Source: Zetaproteobacteria bacterium
GTDB taxonomy: Bacteria; Pseudomonadota; Zetaproteobacteria; Mariprofundales; Mariprofundaceae
Length of the DNA stretch: 15,829 nucleotides
Assembly: GCA_021545665.1 (NCBI GenBank)
Contig: JAJRTX010000185.1
Span: forward strand, 1 to 15,829
Reading direction: 5' to 3'
The notes below the pieces were generated by a model. It was given only the letters and a program-made list of their open reading frames with translations, made no database searches and was not told where the DNA came from. Positions 6,764 through 14,540 of the stretch are shown piece after piece. The position numbers and the translations under genes were made by a program. Every line of letters starts with the position of its first letter. Positions within the stretch are counted from its first letter, which is position 1.

Positions 6764-7851
6764 CTTTGCTTCGGCATTTCCTTTATATAAACGTCCTGCT
6801 TCGAATAAGGTATTTCTATGCCTTCAATTTGAAAAGCCTTATATACAGCGCAATTAATATCATCGATTGCGCGGCCTTTAAGCACAGGTTCGTTAATCCA
6901 GCACAGCAGTTCATATTCGAGTCCGGAAGCGCCAAAATTACGAAGCCTCACCCGTGGTTCTGGAAAATCACAGGAAAATGTGGAGCGGGAGGCGATGTCC
7001 AGCAGGCATTTCCTTGCTATATCGATATCTGTGCCGTAGGCGACGCTTACTTTTATTCGGATACGATATTTCTCATGTGGTCCACCCGTCTCATTGATGA
7101 CTGCGGTGTTTCCCATAATGGAGTTTGGTATTGTCACTTCGACATCATCACGGGTAAGGATGCGAGTGCTTCGTAGTCCTATATTTCGAATTTCACCCCT
7201 CATGCCATCCTGTAATACAACAAAATCGCCAATCTTATAGGGTGCATCCGCCATGATGAATACCCCGGATATAAGGTTTCCCAGAGTGTCCTTAGCAGCA
7301 AAGCCGATGGCAATACCCAGTACACCTGCTGAAGCCAGCCAGGTGGTCATGTCTATATTCCAGGTCGTAAAGAGTAAATAGACTGCAACACTGGTAATAA
7401 TGACGAAAAGTGTATTTTGTAAAATGGGCAGAGTATGCGAGGTGATGAAACCTTTTTCCTGCTGGCTGATGGTGCTTAGTACCAGTTTGGATGAACGCAC
7501 AAAGAAAAGAGCCCAGGCAAATATGAGTATGCTGGAGAATATGGAATCCAGCATTTGCATAAGAGATATATTTGAAATCAGGATGTCTGTGGTTAAATTG
7601 AAACCGAAAATCAAAATAGTGAGAAAAACCGGCTGCTTGAGTAGCGTGTGGATTTTCTCATCAAGCGTGTTGCGCGTTTTTGTTAATAGCCGGTGTAAAA
7701 ACTTATGAACAATTTGAGTGATCACCCAGGCCAGCAATACCGTTATAGCAATGATAATGATGGCCACGATATAACGGTTGTTTCCAAAATAGTTAAACAA
7801 CGGGCTTAACCATTCCATAAAAGTTGCTTCAAAATCAGCGTAGGCATTCAT
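6760..7851 (-). CDS. MscS-family mechanosensitive channel
   Basis: The 363-residue protein has about five membrane helices: roughly 26-48, 75-93, 102-120, 140-162 and the pore helix 171-200. The pore region carries the family pattern AGVLGIAIGFAAKDTLGN at about 175-192, with alternating small Gly and Ala residues. The cytoplasmic beta domain follows with YKIGDFV (205-211), IGLRSTRI (224-231) and IPNSIM (241-246). The extra N-terminal helices resemble the medium-size YnaI/YbdG-like branch rather than minimal MscS. These channels open under membrane tension to release solutes on hypo-osmotic shock. The ATG lies 2 bp after the stop of the NUDIX gene, so the two form an operon; no functional link is obvious. 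Only a weak AGAGA ribosome site is present, suggesting translational coupling. Confidence 0.93.
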   Translation of the reverse strand: MNAYADFEATFMEWLSPLFNYFGNNRYIVAIIIIAITVLLAWVITQIVHKFLHRLLTKTRNTLDEKIHTLLKQPVFLTILIFGFNLTTDILISNISLMQMLDSIFSSILIFAWALFFVRSSKLVLSTISQQEKGFITSHTLPILQNTLFVIITSVAVYLLFTTWNIDMTTWLASAGVLGIAIGFAAKDTLGNLISGVFIMADAPYKIGDFVVLQDGMRGEIRNIGLRSTRILTRDDVEVTIPNSIMGNTAVINETGGPHEKYRIRIKVSVAYGTDIDIARKCLLDIASRSTFSCDFPEPRVRLRNFGASGLEYELLCWINEPVLKGRAIDDINCAVYKAFQIEGIEIPYSKQDVYIKEMPKQR

Positions 7852-7853
7852 GG

Positions 7854-8393
7854 TTAGTGGTTCTCTTTGTTGATGCAGAGACAGTGTATTGGAAAAGTAT
7901 TATTTTTTCTGTCTTTAAAATAGGCTTTGAGGGTCAGGTTAATTGTTTTAAATGCCAGTTTATCCCAGGGGATTTCCGCTTCAGTAAAAAGCCTGGTTTG
8001 TAGACTTTCAATTCCGGGGTGAAATTTAGTATTTTTTAAATCGGCCAGATACATCATATAAACTTGAGAGATATGTGGCAGACTGATAACAGTATAGAGG
8101 CGCAGATTTTTCAGTACAGCATTAGCTTCTTCTTCGCTTTCTCTGTTAGCAGCCTGTTCCAGTGTCTCATTATTTTCCATAAAACCGGCAGGCAGCGTCC
8201 AGTAGCCATGCTGCGGTTCGATAGCGCGTTTACAGAGCAGGATTTTATCTTCCAAAACCGGTAAGCAACCAGCTACTATATTTGGGTTTTGGTAATGTAT
8301 GCTTCCACATTTATTGCAGGTATGACGCTCACGATTATCCCCATCAGGAATTCGTAGGGTTACGGATGCTCCACAACTTTGACAATAGTTCAT
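7854..8393 (-). CDS. NUDIX hydrolase with N-terminal zinc ribbon
   Basis: The 179-residue protein starts with a zinc ribbon (Cys4, Cys7, Cys26, Cys29), followed by SIHYQNPNIVAGCLPV, the usual entry to the zinc-ribbon NUDIX subfamily. The NUDIX box starts at Gly70 and keeps Glu76, Arg84, Glu85, Glu88 and Glu89. The usual Gly near the box end is Asn91, and the hydrophobic or Thr position after RE is Ser86. Metal-binding glutamates are intact, so hydrolysis of a nucleoside diphosphate-linked compound (for example a dinucleotide cofactor or ADP-ribose) is plausible; the substrate is not predictable. It is the first gene of an operon with the MscS-like channel. A possible -10 TATACT lies at 8439-8434 on the minus strand with no good -35. 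Confidence 0.88.
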   Translation of the reverse strand: MNYCQSCGASVTLRIPDGDNRERHTCNKCGSIHYQNPNIVAGCLPVLEDKILLCKRAIEPQHGYWTLPAGFMENNETLEQAANRESEEEANAVLKNLRLYTVISLPHISQVYMMYLADLKNTKFHPGIESLQTRLFTEAEIPWDKLAFKTINLTLKAYFKDRKNNTFPIHCLCINKENH

Positions 8394-8493
8394 GTGAATA
8401 TATTAACCGCAGACGGATGAGTAAGGAAGGAAAAGTATAGGTCGGTATTGAGATTCCGTAAGCTGACGAATAACTAAATAAACGAATATTTTA

Positions 8494-8502
8494 TGTTAAA
8501 AT
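8494..8502 (+). promoter_or_regulatory. Extended -10 promoter element for miaE
   Basis: TGTTAAAAT contains a TGn extension followed by TAAAAT, one mismatch from TATAAT. It lies 28 bp before the miaE ATG. There is no good -35 box, as is common for extended -10 promoters. Confidence 0.4.
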
Positions 8503-8530
8503 TAACCTTTGACTTTTCACAGGAAACCCC

Positions 8531-9115
8531 ATGCCTCGATTGCGTGCCAAACTTGCCAGTAAGACCGACCCGGATTGGGTGAATGTGATACTGGATAATT
8601 TTGATGAATTCTTAATCGATCACGCAAGTTGTGAACGTAAAGCAATGGCTTACGCGATGTCAGTAATCGTGAAATACCCTGATCGTCCCGAAATTATTCC
8701 TGAATTATTGCAGGTAGCTCAGGATGAGCTGGATCATTTTCGTGATGTGCTGGAGTTAATGAATAAACGCGGTTTGCAGATGCTGCCGGATGAGTCGGAC
8801 CCTTATGTCAATCAGCTGATAAAAATATGTCGTCATGGTCGTGATGAACGGTTGTTAGATCGTCTGTTAGTCGCGTCAGTGATTGAAACTCGTGGGGCTG
8901 AGAGATTCAGGATTATTGCAGAGGCCCTGGAGGATGTTGAAATGAAAGAATTCTATCGTGACCTCTGGGCAACAGAAGCCCGGCATGGAGATGTATTCAA
9001 AAAAATGGCCTTGAATTATTTTTCTGAGGATGAAATTGAACAACGAAATCAGGAGATAATTGAGGCAGAAGCCAAAATTATTGCTGAGCTTGAATGGCGA
9101 CCTTCATTGCACTGA
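8531..9115 (+). CDS. miaE: tRNA 2-methylthio-N6-isopentenyladenosine-37 hydroxylase
   Basis: MiaE is a carboxylate-bridged diiron monooxygenase that uses O2 to hydroxylate the isopentenyl group of ms2i6A37 in tRNAs reading U-starting codons. All six expected iron ligands can be placed in the 194-residue sequence: Glu35 (CERKA), Glu66 and His69 (QDELDHF), Glu119 (VIETRGAERF), and Glu149 and His152 (TEARHGDVF). Length and all-helical four-helix-bundle pattern fit the family. AGGAAA precedes the ATG. The gene lies upstream of prfC with a 138-bp gap and no clear terminator, so partial co-transcription is possible. Its need for O2 agrees with an oxygen-respiring host, as do ccoG and the desaturase in this window. 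Confidence 0.95.
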   Translation: MPRLRAKLASKTDPDWVNVILDNFDEFLIDHASCERKAMAYAMSVIVKYPDRPEIIPELLQVAQDELDHFRDVLELMNKRGLQMLPDESDPYVNQLIKICRHGRDERLLDRLLVASVIETRGAERFRIIAEALEDVEMKEFYRDLWATEARHGDVFKKMALNYFSEDEIEQRNQEIIEAEAKIIAELEWRPSLH

Positions 9116-9253
9116 TTTTTTCTACATGAAATAGCTGGCAAATGAGAGCCGAGCAAAAGTCTTTCAATTTCTATGTGGCTAGTAATCTCAGATATTCATG
9201 AGTTCGAACATATCCGCTTACGATTAACCATAAATAATTAGATGAAAATTTAA

Positions 9254-10828
9254 ATGAGTGAATTACAGGATCAAGTTTCACGTCGCCGGACTTTCGCAAT
9301 AATCTCCCACCCGGATGCCGGTAAAACGACACTGACAGAAAAACTATTGCTGTTTGGCGGTGCGATACAGCTTGCCGGTGCGGTGAAAGGGCGCAAAGCA
9401 GAGCGTCATGCAACCTCTGACTGGATGGAAATGGAGCAGCAACGCGGTATTTCTGTGACCACCTCAGTGATGCAGTTTCCTTACCGTGATCGAATAGTTA
9501 ATTTGCTGGATACGCCGGGGCATGAAGATTTTTCTGAAGATACTTATCGTACACTGACTGCAGTTGATTCGGCTTTAATGGTGATTGACATTGCTAAAGG
9601 CGTTGAAGCCAGAACCATTAAATTGATGGAAGTATGTCGGTTACGAACTACGCCGATTATGACTTTCGTTAATAAAATGGATCGTTTTGGGAGAGATCCG
9701 TTAGAGATACTGGATGAAGTTGAGCAGGTGTTGAATATACGTTGTGCGCCAATGACCTGGCCTATCGGTATGGGAAATGAGTTTCGTGGGGTATATCATC
9801 TATATGAAGATCGTATTTACCTGTATGAACCAGGTAGCAAGGCAATTGACGGTGAAATTATTGAGGGTATAGATTCTGACCTTGCCGCTAGCCGTCTAGG
9901 GTTGATTATTGATGATCTTCGTGAAGAAATAGAACTGGTGCGCGGTGCGAGTTACGAATTTTCATTATCTGATTATCTTGCCGGGACATTAACGCCGGTA
10001 TTTTTTGGTTCTGCGATCAATAACTTTGGTGTGCAAATTCTACTAGATAGTTTTGTTGAGCATGCGCCATCCCCGCGTGCGCGAGAATCGATGGAACGTG
10101 AGGTTTCTCCAGACGAAGAGAAGTTCACTGGTTTTATTTTTAAAATTCAGGCAAATATGGACCCAGCACATCGCGATAGAATTGCTTTTATGCGAGTTAC
10201 GTCTGGTAAATACCGCCGCGGTATGAAAATGCGCCAGGTACGGCTTGGTCGAGACGTGATGGTCAACAATGCACTAACCTTCATGGCAGGTGAGCGCTCA
10301 ACGGCTGAAGATGCCTGGCCGGGTGACATACTGGGAATACACAATCACGGTACGATACAGATTGGCGATGCCTTTTCCGAAGGAGAGAAACTTAAGTTTT
10401 TAGGAATCCCACATTTCGCACCAGAATTGTTCCGTCGGGTAATCCTGAAAGACCCGTTGAAAAATAAAGCTTTATTGAAAGGTCTGCAGCAACTCAGTGA
10501 AGAAGGTGCAACACAGCTATTCAGGCCGCTTAACACTAATGAGTTGATACTCGGGGCAGTCGGCGTGCTGCAGTTTGACGTGGTGGCTTCCAGGTTGAAA
10601 TCTGAATACCGGGTAGAATGTATATTTGAACCAGCTAGTGTAACCACCGCGCGTTGGGTTGAAGCAGATGATGAGAAAAACCTTGATTTGTTAATGCAAA
10701 AAGCATCGAGCAATCTGGCTCTGGATGGTTCAGAAAGTCTGACCTATCTTGCTCCAACCAGGGTGAACCTGGATCTCGCTATCGAACGTTTTCCTGAAGT
10801 TGATTTCAGAGCAACCAAAGAGCATTGA
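9254..10828 (+). CDS. prfC: Peptide chain release factor 3
   Basis: RF3 is the translational GTPase that removes RF1 or RF2 from the ribosome after peptide release. The 524-residue sequence has intact G motifs: SHPDAGKTT (18-26), the RGIS/switch region (64-67), DTPGH (86-90) and NKMD (140-143). The highly conserved stretch around [16 protein letters not shown] and the GSAIN motif are also present. The C-terminal domains 2 and 3 are full length. The N-terminus aligns with the usual RF3 start. The ATG has no visible Shine-Dalgarno; it is immediately preceded by the TAA of a three-codon frame (ATG at 9242), which may be incidental. The gene converges on the desaturase gene across a heptanucleotide repeat. 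Confidence 0.98.
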   Translation: MSELQDQVSRRRTFAIISHPDAGKTTLTEKLLLFGGAIQLAGAVKGRKAERHATSDWMEMEQQRGISVTTSVMQFPYRDRIVNLLDTPGHEDFSEDTYRTLTAVDSALMVIDIAKGVEARTIKLMEVCRLRTTPIMTFVNKMDRFGRDPLEILDEVEQVLNIRCAPMTWPIGMGNEFRGVYHLYEDRIYLYEPGSKAIDGEIIEGIDSDLAASRLGLIIDDLREEIELVRGASYEFSLSDYLAGTLTPVFFGSAINNFGVQILLDSFVEHAPSPRARESMEREVSPDEEKFTGFIFKIQANMDPAHRDRIAFMRVTSGKYRRGMKMRQVRLGRDVMVNNALTFMAGERSTAEDAWPGDILGIHNHGTIQIGDAFSEGEKLKFLGIPHFAPELFRRVILKDPLKNKALLKGLQQLSEEGATQLFRPLNTNELILGAVGVLQFDVVASRLKSEYRVECIFEPASVTTARWVEADDEKNLDLLMQKASSNLALDGSESLTYLAPTRVNLDLAIERFPEVDFRATKEH

Positions 10829-10832
10829 AACT

Positions 10833-10844
10833 GTCGTTTGTCGT
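10833..10844 (+). repeat. Imperfect inverse copy of the heptad repeat
   Basis: GTCGTTTGTCGT starts 4 bp after the prfC stop. Its reverse complement, ACGACAAACGAC, differs at one base from ACGACCAACGAC in the nearby tandem array, so a long-loop hairpin with the array is possible. Confidence 0.5.
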
Positions 10845-10874
10845 AGATCTCATGTCATAAATCACTATATTTTT

Positions 10875-10912
10875 GACCAACGACCAACGACCAACGACCA
10901 ACGACCAACGAC
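10875..10912. repeat. Heptanucleotide tandem repeat (GACCAAC)5
   Basis: Five exact consecutive copies of GACCAAC (10875-10909) plus a partial GAC lie between the convergent prfC and desaturase genes, ending 6 bp before the desaturase stop. No unit variation is seen. Such arrays can change copy number by slippage. Confidence 0.95.
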
Positions 10913-10917
10913 TCTGA

Positions 10918-12060
10918 TCACCCCAGAGCAAGTCTATTATTAAGCATCAGCCATTCTTTTTTCTGTTGTAGAAAGTTAACTTTCAATGCTTTTACTTTTT
11001 TCTTCAGAAGAGCCAGATCATAGTTTGCCAGCGCTTTCTTCTTTTTCGCATCCATCCACACTTTTTGTGCTTCAGAGAATTCATTTACTTTTTCTACCAG
11101 CATATCGTATTCATGTTGTAGTCGGTCCTTTAAAGTTTCTGCAGAGGGCATCAGTGATAGTTTTTTACTGGTGTTAATTAATAGCATCTTTGCACGCATG
11201 GTCTCAATGCGAGCCTCAGGGGTGATATAGAGGTTGGATGCCAGGCCGAAATAAGCAAGACTACGAATCAGCCACTTAGTTGGATCAAACTGCCACCAGT
11301 AGATGCCATTGCGGAAATCACGCTGAAAGCTGTGGTGGAAATTATGATAACCCTCACCCATGGTTAGGAATGCAATTAAGCCATTATCTTTCGAGCTATT
11401 TTGATCAGAATAAGGCTGGCGGCCCCAGATGTGAGCCAGAGAATTTATAAAAAAAGTAAAGTGATGAGAGATCACGAGGCGGGCGAAACCTGCCAGTAGC
11501 AGCATGCCAATAATGTCGCCATGCCAGATGCCAAGTAGTAAAGGAATACCAAAGTTTATGCCTAACACCAGAGGTAAATAATGTTTGTGCTGCCACATGA
11601 CGATAGGGTCTTTTTTAAGATCCGGGCAATTTTTATACTCCGGGTCATAATAAGTTTCATAGTCACGTAACATCCAGCCGATATGGGAATACCAGAAGCC
11701 TCTGCCTGCAGAATAAGGATCACGCTGGTTATTATCGACATAGCGGTGATGTACACGGTGATCTGATGCCCAGTGCAGAATGCTATTCTGGGTAGCAAAA
11801 GTTCCGCCTATCATTAATATCGACCTGATAAAACGGTGAGTTTTATAGGCATTATGTGTCCACAGGCGGTGGTAACCTGCGGTAATAGAGATTTCGCAGA
11901 AAGCGATGCCTGCCAACATGGCGGCGATCTGCCAGCCATCAAAACCATGCGTTACTGCATAGTAGGGTACGCCGACTAAGGTGACTAGTGTGGTTAATGC
12001 AAAAACAATAACATTTAACCAGATAAACTTTGCTTTTTTAGTGCGTTGTTGCGTTGCCAA
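10918..12060 (-). CDS. Membrane acyl-CoA/fatty-acid desaturase (delta-9 type)
   Basis: This is an integral-membrane, non-haem diiron desaturase of 380 residues. The three histidine boxes are HRLWTH (64-69), HRVHH (101-105) and HNFHH (239-243). Hydrophobic segments flank them at about 14-35, 43-60, 160-180 and 182-200. The family uses O2 and electrons from a ferredoxin or cytochrome to introduce a cis double bond, usually at delta-9, into acyl-CoA or lipid-linked chains. The last 80 or so residues form a Lys- and Leu-rich predicted coiled coil. The reading frame has no upstream in-frame ATG. Translation probably starts at TTG (12060) with GGGGA six nt before it; the next ATG is at codon 48. 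It is divergent from fabR, with an operator-like site next to its -10 box. Confidence 0.93.
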   Translation of the reverse strand: MATQQRTKKAKFIWLNVIVFALTTLVTLVGVPYYAVTHGFDGWQIAAMLAGIAFCEISITAGYHRLWTHNAYKTHRFIRSILMIGGTFATQNSILHWASDHRVHHRYVDNNQRDPYSAGRGFWYSHIGWMLRDYETYYDPEYKNCPDLKKDPIVMWQHKHYLPLVLGINFGIPLLLGIWHGDIIGMLLLAGFARLVISHHFTFFINSLAHIWGRQPYSDQNSSKDNGLIAFLTMGEGYHNFHHSFQRDFRNGIYWWQFDPTKWLIRSLAYFGLASNLYITPEARIETMRAKMLLINTSKKLSLMPSAETLKDRLQHEYDMLVEKVNEFSEAQKVWMDAKKKKALANYDLALLKKKVKALKVNFLQQKKEWLMLNNRLALG

Positions 12061-12080
12061 GTGAATTCCCCATTTGCTTT

Positions 12081-12086
12081 ATTATA
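12081..12086 (-). promoter_or_regulatory. Perfect -10 box of the desaturase gene
   Basis: The minus strand reads TATAAT, 20 bp before the TTG start, giving a leader of only about 14 nt. No good -35 hexamer is found 16-18 bp upstream, so the promoter may be weak or activator-dependent. The candidate FabR site abuts it directly. Confidence 0.55.
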
Positions 12087-12102
12087 GAGTACAAGTGTAA
12101 GC
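12087..12102. promoter_or_regulatory. Candidate FabR operator 1 (desaturase side)
   Basis: GAGTACAAGTGTAAGC has imperfect dyad arms, GAGTACA and TGTAAGC, around AG. It shares the AGTACAnnTGTnAGC layout with the second site near fabR. It occupies the spacer next to the desaturase -10, where a bound TetR-family dimer would block RNA polymerase. Assignment to FabR rests on position and dyad symmetry, not on a verified consensus. Confidence 0.5.
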
Positions 12103-12151
12103 CGAAATATTGAATTTGTACAGATTAAAATAGTTTTATTGCCAGTTAAAA

Positions 12152-12167
12152 AGTACACTTGTTAGCT
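12152..12167. promoter_or_regulatory. Candidate FabR operator 2 (fabR side)
   Basis: AGTACACTTGTTAGCT repeats the arm pattern of site 1 (AGTACA, two bases, then TGTTAGCT). It ends 44 bp before the fabR ATG, as expected for autoregulation. A further TGTACA core lies between the two sites at 12117-12122. Confidence 0.45.
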
Positions 12168-12211
12168 TAGCGATGAATTCTAATGTATTTTATACGGTTT
12201 AATGGAGAGGT

Positions 12212-12820
12212 ATGGCGGTAAAAAGATCTGAACAGAAAGAAAAAACACGTCGTACCATAATTGATGCTGCTTTCAGATTGCTTAGTCAGGAGAGAAGTTT
12301 TTCCAGTTTAAGTTTAAGAGAAGTGACACGGGAAGCAGGTATAGCACCTACATCGTTCTATCGTCATTTTGAGGATATGGAGGAGCTAGGCCTGACCATG
12401 GTTGATGAAGGTGGTGTTGCTTTGCGGCAGCTGATGCGCAAAGCCCGTCAGCGAATTCGAAGCAAAGGTAGCGTGATAGAAACTTCAGTCATAACATTTA
12501 TGGAGTTTATACACAGCAACCCGAATGTATTCAGATTATTGTTACGTGAGCGAACCGGGAATTCGTTATCATTCAGGAAGGCAGTTTCTCGTGAATTGCA
12601 GTATTTCATTGTCGAGCTGTCTGATTATATAGAGCAAACCCAGGGTTACTCTGCACATGAGGCGAAGATACAGGCAGATGCCATGGTTATTCTTGTGTTC
12701 AATGCTGGAGCTGAAGCAATAGACTGTAAGCCAGCCGAGCGGGATCTGTTGACGAGAAAAGCTATTGTTCAATTGCGTTATGTTGCCCGCGGGGCTGACG
12801 GGTATAGTCGGCGACATTAA
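12212..12820 (+). CDS. fabR: FabR, TetR-family repressor of unsaturated fatty acid synthesis
   Basis: The 202-residue protein closely resembles E. coli FabR as I recall it, through [15 protein letters not shown], then [22 protein letters not shown] (helix-turn-helix at about 33-53), [30 protein letters not shown] and FNAGAEAID. FabR binds DNA together with acyl-CoA or acyl-ACP and tunes fabA and fabB in E. coli according to the unsaturated to saturated ratio. Here it sits beside a desaturase instead, as DesT does in Pseudomonas. Two dyad sites lie in the shared control region. GGAGAGGT directly before the ATG is a good but closely spaced ribosome site. The C-terminus is slightly shorter than in E. 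coli. Confidence 0.95.
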   Translation: MAVKRSEQKEKTRRTIIDAAFRLLSQERSFSSLSLREVTREAGIAPTSFYRHFEDMEELGLTMVDEGGVALRQLMRKARQRIRSKGSVIETSVITFMEFIHSNPNVFRLLLRERTGNSLSFRKAVSRELQYFIVELSDYIEQTQGYSAHEAKIQADAMVILVFNAGAEAIDCKPAERDLLTRKAIVQLRYVARGADGYSRRH

Positions 12821-12837
12821 AGAGTACAAGTTAACAT
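12821..12837. promoter_or_regulatory. Partial copy of the FabR-like site upstream of tas
   Basis: AGAGTACAAGTTAACAT, directly after the fabR stop, repeats 11 bases of site 1 (AGAGTACAAGT) but has a degenerate right arm. It lies 88 bp before the tas-like ATG and could be a half site or chance. Confidence 0.3.
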
Positions 12838-12924
12838 TACAAAGGTTATAACAATGGTACGAAAATTGAACTCAGATGTTGTTTGATATTAAATTATTGT
12901 GTAACGCACAGATTGGATTGAAAG

Positions 12925-13962
12925 ATGGAATATAGAAAACTTGGACGTAGCGGTCTGGATGTTAGTGTCATTGGTTTAGGAACCATGACATGGGGTTTAC
13001 AGAACACACAGTCTGATGGCTTTGAACAGATGGATTATGCTCTGGAGCAGGGGGTTAATTTCTTTGATACGGCGGAAATGTATGCCATTCCGCCAGGCAA
13101 AGAAACGTATGGTAGTACAGAAAAAATTATTGGTAACTGGTTTGCTGATAGAAAAACCCGTGATCAGGTAATTCTTGCTTCGAAAATTTCCGGGCCGGGA
13201 TTGAACTGGATTCGTGATGGCAGCTTGATCAATAAAAAGAATATTCAGCTGGCACTAGAATCGAGCCTGAAACGATTAAAAACAGATTATATCGATCTTT
13301 ACCAATTACACTGGCCGAATAGAGGTTCGTATCATTTTGGTAAGATATGGGGCTATTCTCCTGATTTTGATCCGAAAGCTGAAGTCGATAACTTTCTTGA
13401 AGTGTTGCATGCCCTGAAACAATTGATTCAGTCAGGAAAAATTCGCAGCATCGGAATTTCTAACGAGACAGCGTGGGGGATGTCCAAATGGTTACAGCTG
13501 GCGGATGAAAATAATTTGCCACGAATGGCATCGATACAAAATGAATACTCTTTATTGTGTCGTCATTTCGAACCTGATCTCGCTGAGATTTCGCTGCATG
13601 AAGATTGTGGTCTATTGGCATGGTCACCATTATGTCGAGGTATGATTAGTGGCAAATATCTTAATGGAGAGCGGCCTGAGGGGGCAAGAATCACGATAGA
13701 AACGCGTCATGAGCATCGTGTCTTACCACAAACAGATGCAGCGATAACAGAGTATATTGCTCTTGCGAAAAGGCACCAACTGGATGTGTGCCAGATGGCA
13801 TTGGCATTTGTCTCACAGCAGAGATTTGTTACTTCCACATTAATTGGTGCAACGAATATGGATCAGTTGAAAGCAAATATTGCTTCAATTTTTCTTAAGC
13901 TTGATGATGAGCTGATGCAGGAAATTAACCTTATACGACAAAAATTTCCGATGTTGTTTTAG
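12925..13962 (+). CDS. tas: Tas-type NADP(H)-dependent aldo/keto reductase
   Basis: This 345-residue TIM-barrel reductase follows E. coli Tas throughout. It shares LGLGTMTWG-type residues 17-24, the EMYAIPP loop, the ASKISGPGLNW segment, LKRLKTDYIDLYQLHWP, SIGISNETAWG, QNEYSLL and the late STLIGATNMDQLKANI cofactor region. The catalytic tetrad is visible as Asp48, Tyr53, Lys87 and His129. Such enzymes reduce aldehydes or ketones with NADPH; the physiological substrate of Tas is not settled. It stands alone downstream of fabR (104-bp gap) and converges on fixH. The ribosome site (GAAAG) is weak. A candidate promoter, TTGAAC with TTAAAT 17 bp later, is only a partial match. A link to lipid aldehydes is conjecture from the neighbouring desaturase and regulator. 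Confidence 0.93.
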   Translation: MEYRKLGRSGLDVSVIGLGTMTWGLQNTQSDGFEQMDYALEQGVNFFDTAEMYAIPPGKETYGSTEKIIGNWFADRKTRDQVILASKISGPGLNWIRDGSLINKKNIQLALESSLKRLKTDYIDLYQLHWPNRGSYHFGKIWGYSPDFDPKAEVDNFLEVLHALKQLIQSGKIRSIGISNETAWGMSKWLQLADENNLPRMASIQNEYSLLCRHFEPDLAEISLHEDCGLLAWSPLCRGMISGKYLNGERPEGARITIETRHEHRVLPQTDAAITEYIALAKRHQLDVCQMALAFVSQQRFVTSTLIGATNMDQLKANIASIFLKLDDELMQEINLIRQKFPMLF

Positions 13963-13967
13963 TATTT

Positions 13968-14030
13968 AATCTGAGGTTTCTAAGACAGAGGCTGCTTAGA
14001 TAACGATTGCCTTTTAGGTCTGCTCAGATT
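13968..14030. repeat. Nested inverted repeats in the tas/fixH convergent junction
   Basis: AATCTGAG (13968-13975) is inverted as CTCAGATT (14023-14030), starting 5 bp after the tas stop and touching the fixH stop codon. Inside it TCTAAG (13979-13984) and CTTAGA (13995-14000) form a second six-pair stem with a ten-base loop. No T-tract follows either stem closely. Confidence 0.5.
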
Positions 14031-14536
14031 TATTTCTTTAGCGGGATTATGGTGATCATTCTTTGGTCGGGTATGCGCATGGAGCCGAGTAAGCGCCAGT
14101 CATCGGATGCAAGCTGGACATTCCAGCGCCCGATTTCCATTTCGGGCAAGCTGCCTTTATATATCCCGGGGGAGCTTTGTTCGACAAATAATTCTTTATC
14201 AATATCAGCTCGGGTTGAATAGATAAATTTCACTTCCATCGCTGGTGGTGGAATGTAATCAGCATTAGCTGCGATGAAGATGGTGAGGGTTTTATCTTTG
14301 ATCATGACTCGTGCGGTAAGGCCGTGGATGGCAGCGGCTTTGTCGCGCTTTAGTTCCCGGTTAATCTCTTTTCCTACTTTGTAGTAATCATCGACCACCA
14401 TACCATCAAAGGATGTGATAGAGACGATTAGGAAGAAAGTGCCGTAAATCACAGACGATGCGGGTATACCGATCACCAGCCAAACCATAGGTTCCTTGTA
14501 CCAGGGTCTTTTTTCAATAGCTTCAATATTATTCAT
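14030..14536 (-). CDS. fixH: FixH-family protein (cbb3 oxidase assembly)
   Basis: The chosen ATG gives 168 residues starting MNNIEAIEKRPWYKEPMVW. The aromatic KRPWYKEP stretch directly before a membrane helix (about 20-42) is the typical FixH start. A periplasmic beta domain follows, with DDYYKVGKEINRELKRD near 50-65 and GRWNVQLASDDWRL near the end. FixH/CcoH associates with cbb3-type cytochrome c oxidase during its assembly or stabilisation. The frame is open 16 codons further upstream, into ccoG (ATG at 14584), but that extension lacks a ribosome site and family resemblance. The chosen start is 4 bp after the ccoG stop, which fits translational coupling. No ccoI or ccoS follows, since the next gene is the convergent tas. 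Confidence 0.88.
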   Translation of the reverse strand: MNNIEAIEKRPWYKEPMVWLVIGIPASSVIYGTFFLIVSITSFDGMVVDDYYKVGKEINRELKRDKAAAIHGLTARVMIKDKTLTIFIAANADYIPPPAMEVKFIYSTRADIDKELFVEQSSPGIYKGSLPEMEIGRWNVQLASDDWRLLGSMRIPDQRMITIIPLKK

Positions 14537-14540
14537 GTTG

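Noticed and set aside
6766..7176. 136-codon open frame on the plus strand over the MscS gene
   Set aside because: It lies fully opposite the conserved cytoplasmic domain of the channel and resembles no family I know.
9242..9253. Three-codon ATG frame abutting the prfC start as a leader peptide
   Set aside because: The ATG-AAA-ATT-TAA arrangement is easily produced by chance in A+T-rich DNA and has no ribosome site of its own.
10345..10713. 122-codon open frame on the minus strand inside prfC
   Set aside because: It is Ser- and Asn-rich, as expected for the complement of a coding frame, and RF3 is certain here.
10875..10912. Repeat array as a CRISPR
   Set aside because: Units are 7 bp and directly adjacent with no spacers, and no cas genes are near.
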